Source: an uncultured Gammaproteobacteria bacterium
Lineage (GTDB): Bacteria; Pseudomonadota; Gammaproteobacteria; Arenicellales; Poriferihabitantaceae
Assembly: GCA_947259885.1 (NCBI GenBank)
Contig: CAMYNW010000007.1
Coordinates: 62,001-126,000, forward strand
Length of the DNA stretch: 64,000 nucleotides
Reading direction: 5' to 3'
Part shown: in pieces, positions 9,225 through 16,997 of the stretch
How positions within the stretch are numbered: the stretch's first letter is position 1
How the letters are laid out: every line of letters starts with the position of its first letter
The notes under the pieces: generated by a model
What the model was told of the DNA's origin: nothing
The model's database searches: none
The model's input: only the letters and a program-made list of their open reading frames with translations
Made by a program: the position numbers and the translations under genes

Positions 9225-10511
9225 TTGAAGCGACCCGGTCTTGCTGTGGTCCTGAAGGGATATCCCAGGCTTTCAGAGACTTTTATTGCACAGGAAATAC
9301 GCAATCTTGAAATTGCCGGTGTAGACATCACCCTGTTCTCGCTTAGGCATCCAACCGACAAAGACACTCACCCTATCCACGCTGAAATACGAGCGCGTGT
9401 GGTCTATTTACCCGAATACCTGTATCGGGAACCGCTTCGTCTGATGCAGAGCTGGCGTCGGGCACGTCGCTGCCCAGGGTACGCCTCAGCATGTCGGCTA
9501 TTCTGGCGTGATCTGAAGCGTGATCGAACCCCTAACCGGCTGCGTCGATTCGGTCAGGCGCTGGTGCTTGCGGCCGAACTGCCAGCGCATATTGCTTCCC
9601 TGTATGCACATTTCCTGCACACACCAGCCTCGGTCACACAATACGCTGCAGTGATGCTGGGTATCCCCTGGGCCTGCTCCGCCCACGCGAAGGATATCTA
9701 CACTACGCCTGATTGGGAAATCAGCGCCAAACTTGCTCACTGTCAGTGGCTGACGACCTGCACTCAAGAAAACCATATTCATTTACGCACCCTTTGCTCC
9801 GATCTGGAGAAGGTCAAGCTCAATTATCATGGAATTGATCTGCGGCGGTTCGACTGCCCGAGCCCGACCTTCTCCAATCGGGATGGTCACCAGCAGAGCG
9901 ATCCGGTCGCCATCCTGAGCGTGGGGCGCGCAGTGGAGAAGAAGGGGTATTCGGGCCTGCTCGACGCGCTGGCGCAGCTCGATCCCGACCTGGCATGGAA
10001 ATTCGTACATATCGGTGGTGGACCATTGTTGTCTGGTTTAAAAAAACAAGCCACGTCTCTTGGTATCTCGGACAGGATCGAATGGCTCGGTGCACAACCG
10101 CAGCACACTGTGCTCGAGCACTATCGTGCTGCAGACTTGTTCGTTCTCAATTGCGGTATCGATCAACATGGTGATCGCGACGGTCTTCCCAATGTCATGG
10201 TTGAAGCACAAAGTCAGGGCCTCCCAGTGATCGGGACTCATATTTCAGGTATCCCCGAACTGGTTGAACATGGGCACAATGGGCTGTTAGTGAATCCCGG
10301 ACAGCAGCACGCGCTGACTGAATCTATTCTAACTCTTATTACCAAACCACAGATGCGACAGCAGTACGGCGAGGCGGGAAGAGAAAAAGTGTGCAGGCTC
10401 TTCGACATGAATGCCAGTTTTTCTGGCTTAAGGGAACTGATTACAGAATTACTGACGCAATCGACCGGCCGGCAAAAAGTTGCCGTAAAGGATCCCTTAC
10501 CTAACGCTTGA
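9225..10511 (+). CDS. Glycosyltransferase family 4 (GT-B fold)
   Basis: Probable sugar transferase using a nucleotide sugar at the cytoplasmic face of the inner membrane. The N-terminal domain opens with VVLKGYPRLSETFI (about 8-21), typical of colanic-acid-type GT4 enzymes. The C-terminal domain has SVGRAVEKKGY near 229-239 (the usual GRLVEKKG strand), then DGLPNVMVEA near 321, where the E-x7-E motif has Asp in the first position. GIPELVEHG completes the nucleotide-binding site. The start is TTG at 9225, 8 bases after the permease stop; the family N-terminus begins there. Donor and acceptor are unknown. It is the only member of the local glycan set that sits in the transporter operon. Confidence 0.82.
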   Translation: MKRPGLAVVLKGYPRLSETFIAQEIRNLEIAGVDITLFSLRHPTDKDTHPIHAEIRARVVYLPEYLYREPLRLMQSWRRARRCPGYASACRLFWRDLKRDRTPNRLRRFGQALVLAAELPAHIASLYAHFLHTPASVTQYAAVMLGIPWACSAHAKDIYTTPDWEISAKLAHCQWLTTCTQENHIHLRTLCSDLEKVKLNYHGIDLRRFDCPSPTFSNRDGHQQSDPVAILSVGRAVEKKGYSGLLDALAQLDPDLAWKFVHIGGGPLLSGLKKQATSLGISDRIEWLGAQPQHTVLEHYRAADLFVLNCGIDQHGDRDGLPNVMVEAQSQGLPVIGTHISGIPELVEHGHNGLLVNPGQQHALTESILTLITKPQMRQQYGEAGREKVCRLFDMNASFSGLRELITELLTQSTGRQKVAVKDPLPNA

Positions 10512-10593
10512 TGGGTATCCCGATCACGCGGACCTATGGCTGTGAAGAGGAGGCGACATGCCCCAATGAACGGTTACAGGAGACAGCCCGCAG

Positions 10594-11409
10594 CTAAAAG
10601 TAACAGTGCTGCTTAGCGGGGAAACGCCCGCTTTTGACTTCTTTTACGTACTTTGCAATGGCGCCCTGGACGCCCTCTCGATTCCCTTTGAGGTAGTTCT
10701 TTACAAACTTAGCGGTTTTACCTGGGTAGAGTCCGAGCAGATCGTGCCAGACCAAGATCTGGCCGTCGGTTTTAGGACCGGCGCCAATACCAATAACCGG
10801 GATGTCCAGACTTTCCGTAAGCTCTTGGCCGAGGTTCACCGGAACACATTCGATCAGTAAAACGCTGGCGCCGGCACTCTGCAGTATTTTTGCCTCATCG
10901 ATGATTTCCTTGGACCGTCGTGGATCACGGCCCTGAACCGAATATCCACCAAGGTGATTGACTGATTGTGGCGTTAATCCCATATGCGCACAAACCGGAA
11001 TCCCGCGCTCGGCCAGCAGGTGCGTGGTTTCCGCCAGCCATGCCCCGCCTTCGAGTTTGACCATCTGAGCGCCCTCACGCATAAGAACCGCCGCATTTTC
11101 AAGGCTCGATGATTCCGAGTAGTAGCTCATAAATGGCAGGTCCGCCATAATCATGGCCCGCTCGTTGCCCCGCCGCACACAGCGCACATGGTAGGCGGTA
11201 TCGCCAATCGTCACTGGCAAACTACTGTCGTGACCCTGAATCACCATTCCCAGGGAATCGCCTACCAGTATGACTTCTACGCCAGCCTGATTTGCCGCAT
11301 AAGCACTGCAGTAATCGTAGGCGGTCAGGCAGGCAAATTTTTCGCCATCTTTCTTGAATTTGTGCAGCGTCTTTATTGTGACTTTTTGTTTGGCACTCTG
11401 TGTCGACAT
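10594..11409 (-). CDS. panB: 3-methyl-2-oxobutanoate hydroxymethyltransferase
   Basis: Ketopantoate hydroxymethyltransferase: adds a hydroxymethyl group from 5,10-methylene-tetrahydrofolate to 2-oxoisovalerate, the first committed step to pantothenate and coenzyme A. 271 residues is a normal length. Recognisable segments are LTAYDYCSA near 28, VGDSLGMV near 49-56 (metal-binding Asp), HMGLTPQS near 140, and VIGIGAGP near 205. panC, its usual operon partner, is not adjacent. The gene runs opposite to glycosyltransferases on both sides and shares the 82-base convergent gap with the left one. Confidence 0.97.
   Translation of the reverse strand: MSTQSAKQKVTIKTLHKFKKDGEKFACLTAYDYCSAYAANQAGVEVILVGDSLGMVIQGHDSSLPVTIGDTAYHVRCVRRGNERAMIMADLPFMSYYSESSSLENAAVLMREGAQMVKLEGGAWLAETTHLLAERGIPVCAHMGLTPQSVNHLGGYSVQGRDPRRSKEIIDEAKILQSAGASVLLIECVPVNLGQELTESLDIPVIGIGAGPKTDGQILVWHDLLGLYPGKTAKFVKNYLKGNREGVQGAIAKYVKEVKSGRFPAKQHCYF
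10615..10635 (+). terminator. Possible terminator for the peptide-transporter/glycosyltransferase operon
   Basis: AGCGGG (10615-10620) and CCCGCT (10627-10632) form a 6-base-pair stem with a 6-base loop, followed by a short TTTT. It lies inside the 3' end of panB, opposite strand. The T-run is short, so this is tentative. Confidence 0.3.
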
Positions 11410-11512
11410 GGAATCTGATAGGTGTGGCTTTAAAATACGAGTATATTCTATGGCATTGCCAGTGGCTTAATAAATTCGTTCAAATCAGGGGCGTGACCCG
11501 GAAAGACAGAAC

Positions 11513-12688
11513 ATGCATATTGCTTTCTATGCCCCAATGAAATCTCCACGCTCAGCTAGGCCATCCGGGGATCGTAAAATAGGCGCTTTGTTTATGTCCG
11601 CATTGGATCAAGCGGGTCTAAATGTTTCTCTTGCATCAGAATTTCGCAGTTGGGAAGGCACTGGCGACCGCCATCGTCAGGAATCAATCCGGCAACAGGC
11701 TTGTGCGATCGCAAACGAGTTGATTGAACAATACCTTGCGATGGCGGCTCCGCAGCGCCCCAAGGCATGGTTTACCTATCATCTCTATCACAAAGCCCCG
11801 GATTGGATTGGTCCCCGGGTATGCGCTGCGCTGCAAATCCCTTATTTGCTCGCGGAGGCCTCAGTGGGTCACAAACAGGCTGGCGGCAAATGGGATATGG
11901 GATACCAAGCCAGTGTCGAATCGATTCACCTCGCCCAGGCGATCTTTACTCTGAACCCTGTCGATCTCGATGGGATTCAATCTGTCGCGCGTCATGATCA
12001 AACCGTGACCATGATTTATCCGTTCCTCGATGTTGAGCGGTTGCACCTCAGCGACAAGATTCAACTGCGGCACCGGGTCGCAACCAAGATGAAGATTGAC
12101 CCAGATAGATACTGGCTCTTGAGCGTTGCGATGATGCGCAACGACAGCAAATTAATTTCCTATGAACTGCTCGCGAGGTCGGTGCAGCAACTGCAAAGAA
12201 AAGACTGGCTGCTGCTATTGATCGGTGACGGGGCTGCGGAACTGCTGGTGCGCGAGTATTTCCGGTTTGATTTAGATCGAAGGGTCTACTTTTTAGGAAA
12301 ACGGGACCAGGCGTTTATCCGCGAAGTGATGAGCGCAGCCGACCTACTGGTATGGCCAGCCGTTAATGAAGCGATCGGCATGGTGGCCCTGGAATCTCTG
12401 GCCTGTGGACTGCCTGTGATCTGGGGTAAATCAGGGGGCATTGAGCAGATTGTTCGACACCGTAAAACCGGCATCCTCATTGACCAGACCGAAGCAAGCT
12501 CCGCCTGCGCTGAATTCGCAGAAAATATAGAACTACTGCTTTCCAATCCCGGAGAGTTGTCAAAAATGTCAGCCGCATCACTAGACAAATACCACAGGCT
12601 GCACAGACTGGAGGCCGCCGCACAGATCCTGGGGGATATCATCCACCCATTGCTCAACCAACCCCATCGGACGAAAATTCCAAACTAG
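11513..12688 (+). CDS. Glycosyltransferase family 4 (GT-B fold)
   Basis: 391-residue cytoplasmic or membrane-associated sugar transferase. The N-terminus (MHIAFYAPMKSP then SGDRKIGALF) matches a GT4 subgroup that I associate with polysaccharide deacetylase neighbours. The C-terminal half carries a full E-x7-E motif (EAIGMVALE near 285-293) and the GLPVIWGKSGGIEQIV strand that binds the nucleotide sugar. It converges on the deacetylase-fold gene with a 4-base overlap of the two 3' ends, and diverges from panB across a 103-base gap that must hold its promoter. Donor and acceptor are unknown. Confidence 0.82.
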   Translation: MHIAFYAPMKSPRSARPSGDRKIGALFMSALDQAGLNVSLASEFRSWEGTGDRHRQESIRQQACAIANELIEQYLAMAAPQRPKAWFTYHLYHKAPDWIGPRVCAALQIPYLLAEASVGHKQAGGKWDMGYQASVESIHLAQAIFTLNPVDLDGIQSVARHDQTVTMIYPFLDVERLHLSDKIQLRHRVATKMKIDPDRYWLLSVAMMRNDSKLISYELLARSVQQLQRKDWLLLLIGDGAAELLVREYFRFDLDRRVYFLGKRDQAFIREVMSAADLLVWPAVNEAIGMVALESLACGLPVIWGKSGGIEQIVRHRKTGILIDQTEASSACAEFAENIELLLSNPGELSKMSAASLDKYHRLHRLEAAAQILGDIIHPLLNQPHRTKIPN

Positions 12689-13455
12689 CGCCAACGGGTC
12701 TGGAAAACTCTTTCAGCGGCCAGCCAGGTGACTGCAGGGTGTTCATCCAAGGCGCTCAGCAATTTCTTAAGAAACAGCCAACACTCTTCATCATGCACTA
12801 AATGGTGGGTCAATAATCCCGTCGGTTCGGCTCTGTCAGCAGCGTCTAGACGCTTATCACGCAAATGCGATAGCAGCTGACCGATGGCCGGTTTCTCGCC
12901 GATAAACCGCTTTTCTGGTCTCCACTGAATAATGTCAACGTGGGTATTGACGATCCAGAGATCATCAGATGCCAAAGACTGCTTGCGTGCACCGAAACAC
13001 GAAATTCCTTTGAAGCCGATTTTCGACAGATCGGGAAAGAGACCGGGAGAGATTCGATTCCAAGGCGGCACTAGTACCGGGCACATGCGCGCACCCGCCA
13101 CCTGTTTAAGCATGTCGAAGCCTTTCTGTAGCTCAGCGAGTATCAATTTATGTTCACGGTGTGCGCCCAGCTCCTGTTTTTTTTCCTCCTTGGATGCATG
13201 ATTGCGATGCTGATAACCATGTTGCAATAGGCTTAGATCTGGATTTCTTTCCGTTAATTCCCGCAAGCTGTGTTCTGAGCCAGCTGGTATCACCGCCAGC
13301 GCCAGCGGCACGTCATACTGACCCGCAAGATCTACTAACCGGAGCAGCGACGGGTGATTCTTCTGTGCATCGTCGTCGCGCCACCAGAACACCGCTTGTT
13401 CGCCTTCAAAGTTCCACTGATCGAGCTCTTGGTATAACAGGTCGAACGGATTCAT
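12685..13455 (-). CDS. Polysaccharide deacetylase-fold protein (NodB-like)
   Basis: 256-residue protein without a signal peptide, so probably cytoplasmic. Metal-binding and catalytic features of the NodB/CE4 type are visible: an acidic triplet D27-D28-D29 in FWWRDDD, and HGYQH with H79 and H83, matching the usual HxxxH zinc motif. VPPWNRI near 150 corresponds to the third CE4 motif, and THHLVHD near 220 to the late histidine motif. Such proteins remove acyl groups from amino sugars. Its start overlaps the stop of the upstream glycosyltransferase by 4 bases, so it is translationally coupled in a three-gene minus-strand operon (15794 to 12685). The substrate is unknown. Confidence 0.78.
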   Translation of the reverse strand: MNPFDLLYQELDQWNFEGEQAVFWWRDDDAQKNHPSLLRLVDLAGQYDVPLALAVIPAGSEHSLRELTERNPDLSLLQHGYQHRNHASKEEKKQELGAHREHKLILAELQKGFDMLKQVAGARMCPVLVPPWNRISPGLFPDLSKIGFKGISCFGARKQSLASDDLWIVNTHVDIIQWRPEKRFIGEKPAIGQLLSHLRDKRLDAADRAEPTGLLTHHLVHDEECWLFLKKLLSALDEHPAVTWLAAERVFQTRWR

Positions 13456-14579
13456 AAACGAAATTGTTGTAAGTGCGCCTTTATCAACCTCACACTCTCA
13501 CTGGCGCCATTTAAATTGATCGTTTTTTTTTGCACCGGCTTCATTTCCACAGCGTGATCTATTGCAGACAGCAGGCTGTGGGTGCATAGTCTTCGCTCAT
13601 CAAGAACCAAACAAAAACCCTTTTTGGCAAATTTTTCCGCTCGCATCGCTTGCTCTGTTTCACCATCCCTCGAATACGGCACGACCACTGCAGGACACCC
13701 CGCAGTGAAAAGTTCGAGAGCGGTGTTGTAACCGTATTGCGATATCGAAACCTCGCAGTTTGCCAGCAGTCTTCGGAAATCTTCACGATTTCGTTCTATT
13801 TTTAGGTTGCTGTGCTGTCGTTGTCTGAATGCTTGGTATTCGGAATCGTCTATTCCCGGCCCTACCAGGAGATGCCAGGGTCGCACATCTAAACTGCTCG
13901 CTTCAGCTGCGACCCGGAGAAGCTCGAACCCTGCAGCGCCTCCACCTGCAGAGACCAATATTTCCCCGGCGCCTTCTGTACCGCCCGTGTCCGCATCAGA
14001 TGCACCACACATATAGCCGGTATAAACAACCGGACAGTTAATACCAGAATACTCAGAAAAGCTGCATTGCAGTGAAATCAGGTGTGGGTCACCATGCACC
14101 ATAACCAGAGAGAAAAAATGTTCCAGCTGCTGCAAAGTCTGCAAGCGACGCTCCTGTTTTCGAATTTGCAGAATATCCCTGATTGAACACACTATCATTG
14201 GAGGCTTGGGACGGCGTGTTTGCTGCGCGAGCATTGGCAGTATTTCGAATTCCAATTGACGCCGGCCAAAAGGCCATGTTTCGACTACTAATACATCCGG
14301 CGCGATGCGTTCCATTTCGGAGGCCAACATTTGGGCCCGTGCCGCCTTCCAGGATTTGCTCACCGGTTGGTCATGTTGATCAAGCAAGGTCGAAAAATCA
14401 CCTGGCAGTGTTTTGATAATGGGCAATTGAACCAGATCGTATCCACCACCTGCAGGCGCCGCGCCGCCAGACAACAGGGTCACTTGGCTTCCATCTGCAT
14501 ACAACGCATCAGCCAGCAGCCGGGCCCGCACCAGGTGACCGGAACCTAGCAGGTGCTGGACATAAATGGCGACCTTCAA
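13452..14579 (-). CDS. MurG/COG4671-like glycosyltransferase
   Basis: 375-residue GT-B enzyme of the glycosyltransferase 28 type. The N-terminal glycine-rich loop GSGHLVRA (near 12-19) corresponds to the MurG GGxxGH region. The C-terminal domain has LVSAGGGAAG near 208-217 and SQYGYNTALE near 285-294, the likely UDP-sugar pocket. It is clearly related to the next gene upstream (matching GHLxRxR, GGG and GYNT segments), so the pair probably arose by duplication. A 24-base gap separates them. Role unknown; with the deacetylase it may build a modified amino-sugar glycolipid (inference). Confidence 0.75.
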   Translation of the reverse strand: MKVAIYVQHLLGSGHLVRARLLADALYADGSQVTLLSGGAAPAGGGYDLVQLPIIKTLPGDFSTLLDQHDQPVSKSWKAARAQMLASEMERIAPDVLVVETWPFGRRQLEFEILPMLAQQTRRPKPPMIVCSIRDILQIRKQERRLQTLQQLEHFFSLVMVHGDPHLISLQCSFSEYSGINCPVVYTGYMCGASDADTGGTEGAGEILVSAGGGAAGFELLRVAAEASSLDVRPWHLLVGPGIDDSEYQAFRQRQHSNLKIERNREDFRRLLANCEVSISQYGYNTALELFTAGCPAVVVPYSRDGETEQAMRAEKFAKKGFCLVLDERRLCTHSLLSAIDHAVEMKPVQKKTINLNGASESVRLIKAHLQQFRL

Positions 14580-14603
14580 GCTGCCGGTTCCTTGTTTAAA
14601 AAC

Positions 14604-15794
14604 TCAGGCTGGGGAATCGCTTGGATTAAGCAGAGTGACCACTCGATCACACACCCGCTCCATGCCATCAAGCATCCCAGGCTGCAGATTCTCTGAGGGT
14701 CGCTGCTGGCTAGACAGGCCATCAATCAGAGCAGACAGATTGGATACGCTGAACTCCTCAGGCTCAAGCATTTTAACCAGCCCAAGCTCGGCCGCTCGTC
14801 TGGCTCGGATAAGCTGTTCCATGCGCGGCTCAAATCTTGGCAGTATGATCGCCGGTTGATCAAAGCTGAGGATCTCGCAAAAAGTGTTATAGCCCCCCAT
14901 CGTGATCATACCGCTCGCACCCTGAATCAGTGACTCAATACGCGGGTCATAATCGATCGCAAAGAAAGAATCGATTTGTTCCACTCGATTATGTATTTCC
15001 TGTCTTTTCTGTTCCGCCATGAACGGTCCCAGCACAAAGACTACGCCAGCCTCTAGCTTTGCGCAGGCGAGGCAGGACTCAAGTACCAGTTCCACCATTT
15101 CCTCGCCGTCCTTACCGCCTCCAGGAGTAACCAGGAAATAAGGCTGTTTAATTTCAGGATGAGAGATGACTTCAATTTCCTGGCGCCTGAGAAACCCGGT
15201 GAAATGAATTTTAGCTTTCACTTCAGGATCGACATCAAGACCTTCCAGCGGGTCGTAGAATTCTTTTGGTCCATAGACCCAGACCTCATCATAGAGCTGC
15301 TTGATTGCGTCAAGCGCGGATTTTCTTTGCCATTCGGCCTCCAACGCATCGGGATCATCAATCACATCCCGCTCTCCCAGAATATTGGTGGCGCCACGGC
15401 CCTGTAACATGGTCAGTGTATCCTTAACTTCCCCCAGAAGTCCCAAGGGCTCCTTGTCGACAATAAATAAGTCCGGATTAAATGCCTCGGCGGTTGTTCG
15501 AATTATGGTTTCTCGAATTGCCAGGGTCTGTTCTAGGTCGATATGCAAACCCAGCGAGGTGTAACTGCCGTCTTTGAGCTTGATCACTCCCGGTATACGC
15601 ACAAAATCCACCCGGGCGCGAAATTCGAAACTTCCAATTACCGGAGAACCCGACAGGATCAAGACCGAGATGCCCTTATATCGCCCCACCAGCTCATGGG
15701 CAATGGCGCGACACCTGCGCAGATGCCCAAGTCCGAAACTGTCATGACTGTAGATCAGAACACGGGCATCGTCCAGGCGAGAAGTTGTACGCAT
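14604..15794 (-). CDS. Predicted glycosyltransferase, COG4671 family
   Basis: 396 residues, first gene of the minus-strand glycan operon. The GLGHLRRCRAIAHEL stretch near 17-31 is characteristic of COG4671 proteins. The C-terminal domain has LVTPGGGKDGEE near 210 and TMGGYNTFCEILSF near 300. Long internal segments such as FIVDKEPLGLLGEV near 115 also match the family. No Shine-Dalgarno sequence precedes the ATG; instead the U-tract of a strong hairpin ends two bases before it. Transcription presumably starts near the end of the bamC-like gene. The biochemical activity of this family was not established to my knowledge. Confidence 0.8.
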   Translation of the reverse strand: MRTTSRLDDARVLIYSHDSFGLGHLRRCRAIAHELVGRYKGISVLILSGSPVIGSFEFRARVDFVRIPGVIKLKDGSYTSLGLHIDLEQTLAIRETIIRTTAEAFNPDLFIVDKEPLGLLGEVKDTLTMLQGRGATNILGERDVIDDPDALEAEWQRKSALDAIKQLYDEVWVYGPKEFYDPLEGLDVDPEVKAKIHFTGFLRRQEIEVISHPEIKQPYFLVTPGGGKDGEEMVELVLESCLACAKLEAGVVFVLGPFMAEQKRQEIHNRVEQIDSFFAIDYDPRIESLIQGASGMITMGGYNTFCEILSFDQPAIILPRFEPRMEQLIRARRAAELGLVKMLEPEEFSVSNLSALIDGLSSQQRPSENLQPGMLDGMERVCDRVVTLLNPSDSPA

Positions 15795-15796
15795 TG

Positions 15797-15828
15797 AAAA
15801 AATTGGGGTCTATCGGCTGCCGCAGACC
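15797..15828 (-). terminator. Intrinsic terminator between bamC-like gene and the glycan operon
   Basis: On the minus strand GGTCT pairs with AGACC around an inner CGGC-A-GCCG stem, followed by CCAATTTTTT. The T-run ends two bases before the ATG of the COG4671 gene. It would end the bamC-like transcript and could act as an attenuator for the glycan operon. Confidence 0.65.
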
Positions 15829-15857
15829 GATCGTTGGGGCGCTCAGGTATTAGTAAG

Positions 15858-15866
15858 ACTATATCA
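15858..15866 (-). promoter_or_regulatory. Candidate extended -10 promoter for the glycan operon
   Basis: TGATATAGT on the minus strand fits an extended -10 (TGnTATAnT), and its TGA is also the stop codon of the bamC-like gene. No good -35 is visible, as tolerated for extended -10 promoters. It would give a leader of about 55 bases containing the hairpin before the COG4671 gene. Confidence 0.35.
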
Positions 15867-16589
15867 GGCCGGGTCCTGCCCGCCGGACTCAAACAGCAGC
15901 ACCATGACCTGCAGCAGCTGAGCGATTTTTTCCTGGTCGCTATCGTTTTCCACCCATTCCCACTGCGTGACTTTCTTTCGTGCGAAATCGCTCTCTTTTC
16001 TCTCCGTGGAACGATGCGTGACAAATATACTTGTCACGTCTTCACCTTCCTTTTCCAGTCGAATCTTGTATTTATCGTATGAAACGCCCGTACCGGCAAT
16101 ACGGTCGAACAGGAGAGCAACTGTCCTTTTCTTGTCAGTTTCTGATAGCTCACTAGTCTCAATCCAGTCGGTTTCCATGATCCCAGCCGCGGGTTGATAT
16201 TCGATCAAATCGACCTGCTCGGCGGCCCAGAAGTCGGCCAGCGTGTCCCACACGGTCTGCGCGTCGGAATCTACTCTAAGCCAGCGACGACCTTGTTCAT
16301 TGATCACGGTCGCGCCAATCACTTCAGGCAAGACCTGCTCGCCGCGCGCCACGGTCCCTTTTTCATGGTTTTGCCTGACCTGTTCATTGGCGCTTGAAAC
16401 CAGATCCGGCGGCAACACGATGGATTTTTGAGGCCCTTTGTTAAAGATCGATGAGAACAGGCCACCACTTTCAGCCGAATCCCCGATTTTCTTTGGCGAA
16501 CTTGGTTCGTCATCGGATTGCTTGTTGGAACCAGACTGACAACCTGCCAGCATGAGCGCCAGCAGCAGGATTTTGATCGATTTAGGCAT
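15864..16589 (-). CDS. bamC: BamC/NlpB-like outer-membrane assembly lipoprotein
   Basis: Likely lipoprotein of the outer-membrane protein assembly complex. I place the start at 16589 because the reading frame there begins with a lipoprotein signal (MPKSIKILLLALMLAGC; lipobox LAGC at 14-17, lipidated Cys17); the open frame extends 20 codons further upstream without adding a sensible start. A disordered linker is followed by the conserved segment containing IVLPPDLV, then a domain with LRVDSDAQTVWDTLADFW and GIMETDWIE, the pattern of the first BamC helix-grip domain. At 241 residues it is shorter than E. coli BamC (344), so it probably has one C-terminal domain only. It does not sit next to dapA, the usual partner. 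Confidence 0.65.
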   Translation of the reverse strand: MPKSIKILLLALMLAGCQSGSNKQSDDEPSSPKKIGDSAESGGLFSSIFNKGPQKSIVLPPDLVSSANEQVRQNHEKGTVARGEQVLPEVIGATVINEQGRRWLRVDSDAQTVWDTLADFWAAEQVDLIEYQPAAGIMETDWIETSELSETDKKRTVALLFDRIAGTGVSYDKYKIRLEKEGEDVTSIFVTHRSTERKESDFARKKVTQWEWVENDSDQEKIAQLLQVMVLLFESGGQDPA

Positions 16590-16997
16590 GGAGCAGGAAA
16601 AGGTTTCGGTAACCGTTTTAGAAGAATTGTGACGCAGGGAATCTACCATACTCTCCCACAGCGCCGATATCTCTAAGAATGATACAATTTAGCTGTTTAG
16701 TGGTCGAAAAGTCGCAAATCTGGCCGCAAATAGCCAACTAAATTAATTATTTTTAAGATTAAGTGCAATTTTTAACTTATTGATATTAAATATTTTATTT
16801 ATTTTTAATGAAAAAAATCGCATTTTTCTAACGATTTTATTAAAAAAAGTTAATATTCATGTGGAAAATATGGCAGAATCCGTTTGCCTTTGGAATTTGA
16901 GAAGAAGAAGTCGAGTCTTCGACACGGTCCCTTCAGCTGAAAAACCAAGCGCAAAAAAATTAATTTTTTTAATAACAGTACTCAAGAGGTAAATTTC
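16590..16997. promoter_or_regulatory. AT-rich divergent region between bamC-like gene and porin
   Basis: About 400 bases, very AT-rich between 16735 and 16880. No gene or tRNA is visible. It must hold the porin promoter, but several weak -35/-10 pairs fit and I cannot choose. It contains a perfect 18-base palindrome of A7-TTAA-T7 form at 16953-16970 and a small hairpin GTCGA/TCGAC at about 16909-16922. A long 5' untranslated region for the porin is plausible. Confidence 0.5.
16953..16970. repeat. Perfect AT palindrome upstream of the porin
   Basis: Seven A, TTAA, seven T: an exact 18-base palindrome 27 bases before the porin start. It could be bent A-tract DNA, a nucleoid-protein site, or an mRNA hairpin in the leader. 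Confidence 0.6.
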
